Source: Bacillota bacterium
GTDB lineage: Bacteria > Bacillota > Dethiobacteria > Dethiobacterales > Dethiobacteraceae
Direction of reading: 5' to 3'
DNA: 5,252 nucleotides
Assembly (NCBI GenBank): GCA_024650095.1
Contig: JANKMV010000049.1
Span: forward strand, 5,289-10,540
Shown: one piece after another, positions 1 to 5,158 of the stretch
How positions within the stretch are numbered: the stretch's first letter is position 1
Layout: each line of letters starts with the position of its first letter
Notes under the pieces: model-generated
Databases searched by the model: none
Told to the model about the DNA's origin: nothing
The model's input: only the letters and a program-made list of their open reading frames with translations
Program-made: the position numbers and the translations under genes

Positions 1-155
1 TCACCAAGGGCAGTTACAATTTCTTCTTCTGTCTTTCCTTCACTTACACCAATTTGAAAATATTCTTCGTAATCATAGATGATTTCATCAAGATCGACTG
101 CTGGCATATTCTTCAAAGCCCGCTTTAATGTAGCTAAAAATTCTTCTTTATTCAT
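1..155 (-). CDS. HAAS/DUF1700-domain membrane protein, N-terminal part (runs off window)
   Basis: Only the first 51 codons are visible. They read on the minus strand from an ATG at 155-153 and run off the left edge with no stop. The peptide begins [18 protein letters not shown] and continues with an acidic helix ([13 protein letters not shown]) and a [12 protein letters not shown] segment. This is the typical start of the HAAS (DUF1700) helical domain. Full members of that family usually carry this short alpha-helical domain followed by membrane segments, and they sit next to PadR regulators; the membrane part is not visible here. The start is supported by a GAGGGGGG ribosome binding site at 171-164, 8 nt upstream and inside the end of the PadR gene. 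The two genes overlap by 8 bp, so they are surely cotranscribed and probably translationally coupled. The family is thought to work with PadR in sensing or signalling, but the role here is inferred only from the pairing. Confidence 0.8.
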   Translation of the reverse strand, partial: MNKEEFLATLKRALKNMPAVDLDEIIYDYEEYFQIGVSEGKTEEEIVTALG

Positions 156-471
156 TTTCCGCGCCCCCCTCAATAATCTTATTAACTCCCTCTACAAAGG
201 TAAACCATTCTTGACTGAGTGTTGTTTTTGTTTCTCGACCTAGTTCTGTCAGTTGATAATACTTACGTGGTGGTCCCTCTTGCGATTCCTGTAAGTACGT
301 TGTAAAAAACCCGTCATCCTTTAAACGTTTCAAGAGTGGGTAAATCGTTCCTTCTGAGATGGAAATATTTTTTGAGATTTCATTGACGAGTTCATAACCG
401 TACCGGTCCTGTTGCGCCAATAGAGCTAGCACACAGAGTTCCAAGACACCTTTTTTAAATTGTATGTTCAT
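148..471 (-). CDS. PadR-family transcriptional repressor
   Basis: This is a 107-residue winged-helix DNA-binding protein of the short (PadR-s1-like) class, the normal length for the family. The PadR signature runs in order: the first helix and HTH ([22 protein letters not shown], residues 7-28), the recognition region [18 protein letters not shown] (39-56), the wing with [13 protein letters not shown] (66-78), and a C-terminal dimerisation helix (about 80-101). The reading frame is open upstream to 522, but the ATG at 471 is preferred. It has a strong AAAGGGGG ribosome binding site (485-478) 6 nt upstream, and PadR proteins begin at this point. PadR proteins usually repress their own operon, and here the cotranscribed partner is the overlapping HAAS/DUF1700 gene. 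The inducer is unknown. The gene is divergent from the RNA methyltransferase across a 214-bp intergenic region. Confidence 0.92.
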   Translation of the reverse strand: MNIQFKKGVLELCVLALLAQQDRYGYELVNEISKNISISEGTIYPLLKRLKDDGFFTTYLQESQEGPPRKYYQLTELGRETKTTLSQEWFTFVEGVNKIIEGGAENE

Positions 472-507
472 GTAAATCCCCCTTTCTGTGAGGATGTTTC
501 TTTTACA

Positions 508-536
508 ATTATAAGATATCACAAGCTACCGTATAA
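508..536 (-). promoter_or_regulatory. Putative sigma-A promoter of the padR-HAAS operon
   Basis: Reading the minus strand, a perfect TATAAT -10 box lies at 513-508, 37 nt before the padR start codon. The hexamer 17 bp further upstream (536-531, TTATAC) is a poor -35 match, and the better TTGCGT at 541-536 is too far away. A GATATC palindrome at 515-520 abuts the -10 box and could be part of an autoregulatory operator, but I see no clear PadR-type operator. The call rests on the -10 box and its position. Confidence 0.4.
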
Positions 537-537
537 C

Positions 538-588
538 GCAAGGTACCATGTTAAGTTTAATTGTTAAGATTCATTAATAGTGCCTTGT
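538..588. repeat. Degenerate copy of the A-module hairpin repeat (A0)
   Basis: The arms GCAAGGTAC (538-546) and GTGCCTTGT (580-588) can pair over 9 positions with two G-U wobbles. They match the A-module arms GCAAGGCAC and GTGCCTTGC seen at 2583-2622. The sequence after the left arm also keeps TGTTAAG and then AATTG, like the loop of A1, but the loop is longer (33 nt) and otherwise diverged. This copy lies between the divergent padR and methyltransferase genes, just upstream of the padR promoter. It is read as an old, decayed member of the repeat family, and chance similarity is not fully excluded. Confidence 0.5.
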
Positions 589-685
589 CCACAAGATGCT
601 ATATATTTCTCTAATTGGAGAAAAATAAAGGGAGACGCTATGTATTTGTGGAAGATGTCAACAATTCAAAGTTTAGGAGAAAATT

Positions 686-1822
686 ATGACAAAAATCGAT
701 TTAATAGCCACGGCTGCTTTTGGCCTAGAAGCCATAGTGGCCAAAGAATTAAAAGAGCTTGGGTATAAAGATCAGATGGTGGAAAATGGAAGAGTTACCT
801 TTCGCGGAGACGAAGAAGCCATTTGCAGAACGAATCTTTGGCTACGTTCAGCTGACCGGGTGCTGGTAAAAGTAGGCGAGTTTGAAGCGACCACGTTTGA
901 CCAATTATTTGAACGGACGAAAGCGTTACCGTGGCCAGACTGGTTGCCTGTGGATGCAGAATTTCCCGTAGACGGTAAGTCCATTAAGTCCAAACTATTT
1001 AGCATCTCTGACTGTCAGGCCATTGTCAAAAAGGCCATTGTGGAAAAGATGAAACAAACCTATAAAAAAGACTGGTTTGATGAAACAGGCCCGAAATATA
1101 AGATTGAAGTGGGTCTACTCAAGGATCGGGCGACACTCACTATAGATACAAGCGGAGCGGGTCTACATAAACGAGGGTATCGTGAGCTAACGGCTCAAGC
1201 ACCATTACGGGAGACATTGGCTGCGGCTCTTGTACGTCTTAGTAAATGGCCTTCCGATCGAGTGTTGGCAGACCCATTCTGTGGTTCCGGAACGATTCCC
1301 ATCGAAGCCGCCCTCATGGCTTTAAATATTGCTCCAGGACTCAAGCGCAGTTTCATCTCAGAAAGCTGGCCTACGTTATCACAAAAAGGGTGGCAAACAG
1401 CCCGTGAAGAGGCCCAAGACGCAATTATCCAAGATCGTACTTTACGTCTCTTGGGTACTGATCACGATGAAAGTGTTTTAAGTTTGGCTCGTCATCACGC
1501 TCGTAAAGCGGGTGTGGAAAGCCATATCCATTTCCAACAGCTATCATTTTCGGATTTTCGCTCCCGTTATGACTACGGTTATATTATTTGTAATCCCCCC
1601 TACGGTGAGCGAATGGGTGAAATAAGGGAAGCGGAAGAATTGTATCATGAGATGGGAAAAGTATATGTTACCCTACCGACGTGGTCTTTTTTCGTGATCA
1701 CATCACATAAAGAATTTGAAAAGCTCTTCGGTCGTCCTGCTAACAAAAAGCGTAAACTATATAATGGACGCATTGAATGCAATTATTATCAATATTTCGG
1801 ACCCGATCCCACAAATAAGTAG
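686..1822 (+). CDS. rlmL: THUMP-domain class I SAM-dependent 23S rRNA methyltransferase (RlmL/YpsC family)
   Basis: This 378-residue protein has the architecture of the COG0116 RNA N2-guanine methyltransferases (RlmL half of E. coli RlmKL, YpsC in Bacillus). These transfer a methyl group from S-adenosylmethionine to a guanine of 23S rRNA. An N-terminal ferredoxin-like part opens with the typical DLIATAAFGLEAIVAKEL, and a THUMP RNA-binding domain spans roughly residues 45-155. The linker SGAGLHKRGYR (156-166) is followed by the Rossmann-fold methyltransferase. SAM-binding motif I is DPFCGSGT (196-203), motif II is GTDHD (257-261), and catalytic motif IV is NPPYGER (303-309). The basic C-terminal KKRKLYNGRIECNYYQY is also typical. 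The length is normal for the single-domain form, with no RlmK fusion. The start is set by AGGAGA (675-680), 5 nt before the ATG. The target guanine is inferred from the family and not visible. The HAD gene follows 83 nt downstream. Confidence 0.93.
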   Translation: MTKIDLIATAAFGLEAIVAKELKELGYKDQMVENGRVTFRGDEEAICRTNLWLRSADRVLVKVGEFEATTFDQLFERTKALPWPDWLPVDAEFPVDGKSIKSKLFSISDCQAIVKKAIVEKMKQTYKKDWFDETGPKYKIEVGLLKDRATLTIDTSGAGLHKRGYRELTAQAPLRETLAAALVRLSKWPSDRVLADPFCGSGTIPIEAALMALNIAPGLKRSFISESWPTLSQKGWQTAREEAQDAIIQDRTLRLLGTDHDESVLSLARHHARKAGVESHIHFQQLSFSDFRSRYDYGYIICNPPYGERMGEIREAEELYHEMGKVYVTLPTWSFFVITSHKEFEKLFGRPANKKRKLYNGRIECNYYQYFGPDPTNK

Positions 1823-1842
1823 GTGCAAGGCGGGGAAGAACT

Positions 1843-1859
1843 GTAGCAAAAACTGCTAC
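1843..1859 (+). other. Small hairpin between the methyltransferase and HAD genes
   Basis: GTAGCA (1843-1848) and TGCTAC (1854-1859) form a perfect 6-bp stem around the 5-nt loop AAAAC, followed by only four T (1861-1864). It lies 20 nt after the methyltransferase stop. It could be a weak or partial terminator that reduces expression of the next gene, but the stem is short and the T tract poor. Confidence 0.3.
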
Positions 1860-1905
1860 CTTTTGGGACTCGTTATCTACTATGAGACTCACAGAAGGAG
1901 AATGT

Positions 1906-2556
1906 ATGTATAAACATATTTTATTTGATCTTGATGGAACATTAACTGACCCAGCCGCAGGTATAATTAAATCGCTGCGCTTTGCCTTGGCTAAAATGGG
2001 TGTACAAGAAGTGGATGAGGATAAATATCGTCAGTTTATTGGTCCACCGCTCAAAGACTCTTTTCGAACGATTTTTTCTTTTAGTGAAGAGCAAATTGAC
2101 GAAGTCATTCGCATTTATCGCGAGCATCATGTGGTAAGTGGGCTGTATGAAAATAAGGTTTTCCCTGGAGTACGGGAACTCTTGCACGATCTTCATGCTG
2201 CGGGCAAAACCTTGTATGTGGCAACAACTAAAATGACGGGCTTTGCAGAACTGATTCTTAGCCATTTTGAGTTAGCTAATTATTTTACCAATGTCATCGG
2301 GGGTCACCCTGATGGAACACGAACGGCCAAAGTGGAAATTATTGCAGAAATTCTACAGAACATTCCTCAAAGTGAATATAAAGAGACAGTTATGATTGGT
2401 GACCGCATGTTTGATTTGGTGGGGGCCAATGCCCACGGCTTGGATACCATTGCCGTCACATATGGGTACGGCAAAGAGGAAGAGCTTCGTGCGCAAAAGC
2501 CAACCCATCTCGCCCACTCCGTGGCAGAACTTGGCGTACTTTTAGGCATAGCTTAA
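1906..2556 (+). CDS. HAD-family phosphatase, phosphoglycolate phosphatase/5'-nucleotidase-like
   Basis: This 216-residue haloacid dehalogenase superfamily hydrolase would dephosphorylate a small cytoplasmic metabolite. All four catalytic motifs are present: motif I DLDGT (residues 8-12, nucleophile D8 and acid/base D10), motif II with T107 in VATTK, motif III with K142 in TAKVEII, and motif IV GDRMFD (165-170, D166 and D170). The helical cap lies between about 15 and 85 and contains the IGPPL element (45-49) seen in Gph-like and nucleotidase-like members. The substrate cannot be assigned from sequence, because close relatives act on phosphoglycolate, nucleotides or pyrophosphate. An in-frame ATG exists at 1882, but the start at 1906 is chosen because GAAGGAG (1894-1900) is 5 nt before it and motif I then sits at the usual position. 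The gene follows the methyltransferase by 83 nt and may share its transcript. Confidence 0.9.
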   Translation: MYKHILFDLDGTLTDPAAGIIKSLRFALAKMGVQEVDEDKYRQFIGPPLKDSFRTIFSFSEEQIDEVIRIYREHHVVSGLYENKVFPGVRELLHDLHAAGKTLYVATTKMTGFAELILSHFELANYFTNVIGGHPDGTRTAKVEIIAEILQNIPQSEYKETVMIGDRMFDLVGANAHGLDTIAVTYGYGKEEELRAQKPTHLAHSVAELGVLLGIA

Positions 2557-2582
2557 TCAAAGCGTTGCAATATTTTAGTACT

Positions 2583-2622
2583 GCAAGGCACGTGTTAAGG
2601 AAATTGAATAAGCGTGCCTTGC
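2583..2622. repeat. A module copy 1 (A1): 10-bp stem, 20-nt conserved loop
   Basis: GCAAGGCACG (2583-2592) pairs perfectly with CGTGCCTTGC (2613-2622). The loop (2593-2612) carries TTAAGGAAATTGAATAAG, which is shared with the other A modules. There is no T tract after it, so it is not a standard terminator, although it is the first strong hairpin after the HAD stop. Confidence 0.8.
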
Positions 2623-2626
2623 TTGC

Positions 2627-2676
2627 ACTGGTAGTAATATGTCGCTTGCAATTAGCAAGCGGCTAAGGTAACCAGT
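2627..2676. repeat. B module copy 1 (B1): nested palindrome
   Basis: The inner hairpin is CGCTTGC (2643-2649) and GCAAGCG (2655-2661) around the loop AATTA. The outer arms ACTGGT (2627-2632) and ACCAGT (2671-2676) enclose it with 10 nt and 9 nt of unpaired flank. The same two nested stems recur at 5001-5055 and, in decayed form, at 5100-5149. Confidence 0.78.
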
Positions 2677-2680
2677 ACTA

Positions 2681-2718
2681 CAAGGCACGTGATAAGGAAA
2701 TTGAATAGGCGTGCCTTG
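2681..2718. repeat. A module copy 2 (A2): 9-bp stem, 20-nt conserved loop
   Basis: CAAGGCACG (2681-2689) pairs with CGTGCCTTG (2710-2718). The loop TGATAAGGAAATTGAATAGG (2690-2709) differs from A1 at two positions. It ends 32 nt before the oxidoreductase ATG, so in a read-through transcript it would fold just upstream of the ribosome binding site at 2733-2738. Confidence 0.8.
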
Positions 2719-2750
2719 CTTGCATACCTGCAGAGGAGAGTGTGTTTTTT

Positions 2751-3848
2751 ATGTATGATATCGCCATTATTGGGGCCGGGCCAGCAGGAGCGACGTTGGC
2801 CCGACTTCTTGGTTATCGTTATCGTATTTTACAAATCGATAGACGTACGCTAACGGAGCCATACCTTGGGGGTCCGGGTAACAAATGCTGTGGCGGTCTT
2901 CTCGCTCCCGATGCACAAAAAATATTGGGGATGATGAGTTTAGCACTCCCGCAGCAAGTGATTGTGGGACCGCAACTCTTTGTGGTCCGTACCATCGATT
3001 TACAACAAGAGCGAGAACGATATTATCAACGTTTTTATATCAATCTAGATCGGGAAAAATTTGATCACTGGTTATTTTCACTAATACCCCCCTCGGTTGA
3101 TGTGCGAACGCCTGCATTATGTAAAGACATTCGGCAGGAAGGAAACCATTACACATTAGATGTGGTGGAACAAGGAAAACGTTATAGCGAAAAAGCACGA
3201 TTGGTCATTGGCGCAGATGGTGCTGGCTCCATCGTGAGGAAGAGATTTTTTCCACAGGATCACAATGTCGTTATGTATAGTGCGATCCAAGAATGGTTTG
3301 CTGTAAAAGAGGTACCACCCCATTTTTCGGTATTTTTCGATAGTAGTTTATCGGATTTTTATGGTTGGAGCATTCCGAAGGAAGAATCCTTACTTGTGGG
3401 GGCAGCGTTAGCACCTCGGCAGCAGGCAACACTGACCTTTAATCGATTAAAAGAAAAATTAATTGCCTATGGTTACCCGCTCCATACACCGCAGAAAAAA
3501 GAGGGAGCCCTCATTGCCCGGCCCCGCCGTGCTCCACGCTTCGTTGCTGATGCAGCTGGAGTGGCACTGATTGGAGAGGCAGCGGGTTGGATAAGTCCCA
3601 GTTCAGCCGAGGGATTTAGTTATGCTTTTCGCAGTGCTTTGATAGCGGCCACTTGTTTGGAAGCTGGGATAGCAGGTTTTACCGCCCGCTACCAAAAAGA
3701 AACTGCGGTCTTGCGCCGCAACATAGTGATGAAGAATTTGAAATTACCCTTTATGTATCAGCCGTGGTTGCGTAGAATTGTCATGGATCTGGGTATTGAA
3801 GCGGTTAATATTATGCCTGTGCATAATCTGCCTAAAATAGACATATAG
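2751..3848 (+). CDS. FAD-dependent oxidoreductase, geranylgeranyl reductase family
   Basis: This protein of about 365 residues belongs to the geranylgeranyl reductase branch of the PHBH-fold flavoproteins, which typically reduce isoprenoid double bonds or hydroxylate substrates. An N-terminal FAD-binding dinucleotide fold (DIAIIGAGPAGA, G8-x-G10-x-x-G13) is followed by a CCGGLLAPDA segment (46-55), comparable to the CGGG/CGG region of GGR enzymes. Then come YINLDREKFDHWL (96-108), the DG motif GADGAGSIVRK (154-164), YGWSIPK (204-210, the family's Y-x-W-x-x-PK motif), and the second FAD motif GEAAGWISPSSAEGFSYAF (275-293). The protein is cytosolic or membrane-associated, with no signal peptide. 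The start is ambiguous: a GTG at 2742 is only 3 nt from the GGAG at 2735-2738, while the ATG at 2751 is 12 nt away. The ATG is preferred because family members begin right at the Rossmann strand. The substrate is unknown; no isoprenoid or quinone genes are adjacent. Confidence 0.85.
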   Translation: MYDIAIIGAGPAGATLARLLGYRYRILQIDRRTLTEPYLGGPGNKCCGGLLAPDAQKILGMMSLALPQQVIVGPQLFVVRTIDLQQERERYYQRFYINLDREKFDHWLFSLIPPSVDVRTPALCKDIRQEGNHYTLDVVEQGKRYSEKARLVIGADGAGSIVRKRFFPQDHNVVMYSAIQEWFAVKEVPPHFSVFFDSSLSDFYGWSIPKEESLLVGAALAPRQQATLTFNRLKEKLIAYGYPLHTPQKKEGALIARPRRAPRFVADAAGVALIGEAAGWISPSSAEGFSYAFRSALIAATCLEAGIAGFTARYQKETAVLRRNIVMKNLKLPFMYQPWLRRIVMDLGIEAVNIMPVHNLPKIDI

Positions 3849-3940
3849 GGGAAGAAAATAGCCGTAACGGGCTGGAAAATATAGTAGATTTTAAAAAAAC
3901 TTAATTTCTGTGTTGAATTATGTAAAGAAACAGTAACAAA

Positions 3941-3995
3941 AGGAAAGCTCATTTCTGTTATGATTAGAAAAGGACATGAAAAAAGGAGCTTTCCT
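3941..3995 (+). promoter_or_regulatory. Inverted repeat spanning the putative promoter and RBS of the lipoprotein gene
   Basis: AGGAAAGCTC (3941-3950) and GAGCTTTCCT (3986-3995) are perfect 10-bp inverted copies separated by 35 nt. The right copy overlaps the Shine-Dalgarno (AAAAGGAG, 3981-3988) and ends directly before the ATG at 3996. After one mismatch, TTT (3952-3954) can also pair with AAA (3982-3984). Between the arms lies an extended -10 sequence, TGTTATGAT (3956-3964). The element could be an operator around the promoter or, if transcription begins further upstream, a hairpin that hides the ribosome binding site. Confidence 0.45.
3956..3964 (+). promoter_or_regulatory. Putative extended -10 promoter of the lipoprotein gene
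   Basis: TGTTATGAT combines a TGn extension with TATGAT, a one-mismatch -10 box, 31 nt before the start codon. No good -35 lies 16-18 bp upstream (3935-3941 is A-rich), which is tolerable for an extended -10 promoter. The 147-nt gap from the previous gene, with no obvious shared operon structure, fits an independent promoter. Confidence 0.4.
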
Positions 3996-4955
3996 ATGAC
4001 TAAATTTCTTATATTGGTGCTGGCGTTGATCTTACTTTTACCTGGGTGTGGTACACAAGTTAATTTGGATACAGCTCCAGTTGAAGAGTTAGATACGTCG
4101 GCTAGAATTGTTAACTTGGCTGATGTTGAATTTGTAATGGTACCTGACTTTAACTACTATATCCTGTTAGAAGAAAAGATGAGTGCCGATAGTACTATCT
4201 TCATTCGTCGTTATGTTAAATATGATGGTTTTAAAAATACTGTAACCGAAGTAGTGCAAGATACACAAGTGCCAGTGCGCGAGCAAAGCGTGGAGGAAGC
4301 GAAGGCTTGGATCCGAAAAAACGAACCCACTAACTTGGAATTATTACCCCAAACCTTTGTTAGTAATAGTGTACAAACACAATGGCAAGATACAAATTAT
4401 GATGCCAGTGTGGAAGAGCCACAACTAATTTCACTTGAGAATCTTAAAAGGCGTGGTGCCATTTCTCGCTTGAATGAAATGTTCATAATTAAAACGAAAC
4501 CAGAAGAAATGGTGTCCTTAATTGAAGCGGTTGAAAAGGAATTCCTCACATATTATCCTAACTTACGAGTAGACCGAAAAGTGGAAGCACTACCACGTTC
4601 TTTTACTTATGAGATGAAGCTAACCTTGTTTGAGCAACCGCTGGCCCATGCTTCACGTTCTCTCACCACCGCCACCATCGAACTGACATATCTCATTGAT
4701 GAGTTGGGAAACCCTCTTGAGTTAACGTATGATGCATCATTTGAGGATCATACCCCCCCCGCAGAAACGAGATGGTTATCGGATATTAATCAAATGGGCA
4801 CCTTTATGATGGAAATGCGAGATGCTTTAATTGGACAAATAAGTCTTTATGGTGTAACAACACATAATCCAGCACTCACGTACGCCAATGTTACTCTAAA
4901 CTATGAAAGTTTGGAAACAGAAAATTATGTTACAGAGAAAATTTTCATACGTTAG
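3996..4955 (+). CDS. Lipoprotein of unknown function
   Basis: The product is a 319-residue precursor with a classic type II signal peptide: MTK, a hydrophobic core FLILVLALILLL (residues 4-15), and the lipobox LPGC with the lipidated cysteine at C18. It should be anchored to the outer face of the cytoplasmic membrane. The mature part is soluble and rich in charged and polar residues, with no second membrane segment. It has alternating strand-like segments (FVMVPDFNYYILLEEKM, TIFIRRYVKYDGF) and acidic, Glu-rich helices (around 93-105 and 175-195). I recognise no domain or catalytic motif. The frame is open upstream to an ATG at 3960, but 3996 is chosen because AAAAGGAG (3981-3988) is 7 nt before it and the signal peptide then starts at the N-terminus. 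A strong terminator follows directly. An 8-C run lies in codons at 4753-4760. Confidence 0.85.
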   Translation: MTKFLILVLALILLLPGCGTQVNLDTAPVEELDTSARIVNLADVEFVMVPDFNYYILLEEKMSADSTIFIRRYVKYDGFKNTVTEVVQDTQVPVREQSVEEAKAWIRKNEPTNLELLPQTFVSNSVQTQWQDTNYDASVEEPQLISLENLKRRGAISRLNEMFIIKTKPEEMVSLIEAVEKEFLTYYPNLRVDRKVEALPRSFTYEMKLTLFEQPLAHASRSLTTATIELTYLIDELGNPLELTYDASFEDHTPPAETRWLSDINQMGTFMMEMRDALIGQISLYGVTTHNPALTYANVTLNYESLETENYVTEKIFIR

Positions 4956-4957
4956 AA

Positions 4958-5001
4958 TACTAAAAAGCGCGTTCGGAGCCATCCGAGCGCGCTTTTTAGT
5001 A
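4958..5001. terminator. Rho-independent terminator of the lipoprotein gene, possibly bidirectional
   Basis: A 20-bp stem with one G-U wobble (4958-4977 with 4982-5001) encloses the tetraloop GCCA, 2 nt after the lipoprotein stop codon. The base of the stem is TACTAAAAA on the left and TTTTTAGTA on the right, so it supplies a T tract in both directions and a GC-rich GCGCG core. Its right edge is fused to the TAGTACTGGT start of the B2 repeat module. Confidence 0.9.
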
Positions 5002-5056
5002 CTGGTAGTACAACAAACTATCGCTTGCACCTAGCAAGCGGCGAATGAGACCAGTA
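5000..5056. repeat. B module copy 2 (B2): nested palindrome
   Basis: The outer arms TACTGGT (5000-5006) and ACCAGTA (5050-5056) enclose an inner hairpin CGCTTGC (5022-5028) and GCAAGCG (5034-5040) with loop ACCTA. The right flank GCGAATGAG resembles the other copies. The left flank is 5 nt longer than in B1. Confidence 0.78.
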
Positions 5057-5057
5057 C

Positions 5058-5096
5058 AGAAAGGGTGCATAAGGAAACTGAAAAGGCACCCTTTCT
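5058..5096. repeat. A module copy (A4): 11-bp stem with changed arms
   Basis: AGAAAGGGTGC (5058-5068) pairs perfectly with GCACCCTTTCT (5086-5096). The loop ATAAGGAAACTGAAAAG (5069-5085) keeps the family core. Compared with A1, the inner stem bases CACG/CGTG have become GTGC/GCAC, changed on both arms so that pairing is kept. Confidence 0.78.
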
Positions 5097-5099
5097 AGT

Positions 5100-5149
5100 A
5101 CTGGTGCAATAACAATCGCTTGCAGTTAGCAAGCGGTGAATGTGTTCAG
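5100..5149. repeat. B module copy 3 (B3): intact inner hairpin, decayed outer stem
   Basis: CGCTTGC (5117-5123), loop AGTTA, and GCAAGCG (5129-5135) are intact. The left outer arm ACTGGT (5100-5105) is kept, but the right side reads TTCAGC instead of ACCAGT, so the outer stem is largely lost. Confidence 0.7.
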
Positions 5150-5158
5150 CATTAACGA

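Larger units (their letters stand above)
2573..2724. repeat. Structured intergenic repeat block 1 (A1-B1-A2)
   Basis: This block fills most of the 194-bp gap between the HAD gene and the oxidoreductase. It starts with TTTTAGTACTG (2573-2583), which is also found at 4994-5004 before block 2. Two near-identical A modules (2584-2627 and 2681-2724, 42 of 44 bases identical by eye) lie 97 bp apart with a B module between them. The AGTACT palindrome occurs at 2577-2582 and 2674-2679, at the module junctions. No open reading frame with a ribosome binding site is seen inside. Confidence 0.8.

Noticed and set aside
523..685. RNase P RNA gene next to the YpsC-type methyltransferase, as in Bacillus
   Set aside because: The gap is too short for rnpB, and no conserved RNase P core sequence is visible.
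772..1005. Minus-strand ORF of 77 codons
   Set aside because: It is antisense to the well-supported methyltransferase THUMP region, with a low-complexity Ser/Asn-rich product.
1716..1913. Plus-strand ORF of 65 codons bridging rlmL and the HAD gene
   Set aside because: It starts inside rlmL in another frame, overlaps the HAD ribosome binding site and start, and has no ribosome binding site of its own.
1942..2265. Minus-strand ORF of 107 codons
   Set aside because: It lies wholly within the HAD gene, which has all its catalytic motifs, and it has no supporting ribosome binding site or family match.
2367..2549. Minus-strand ORF of 60 codons
   Set aside because: It is antisense to the HAD C-terminus, with no independent evidence.
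2583..2724. CRISPR-like array
   Set aside because: The repeats are two long palindromic modules with a 96-bp period and no unique spacers of constant size, and there are no cas genes.
3849..3940. Terminator after the oxidoreductase
   Set aside because: Only short stems are seen (AGCC/GGCT at 3861-3874, AAAAT/ATTTT near 3877-3893), with no GC-rich stem followed by a T tract.
3758..3952. Minus-strand ORF of 64 codons across the oxidoreductase 3' end
   Set aside because: It overlaps a well-supported gene and has no recognisable product.
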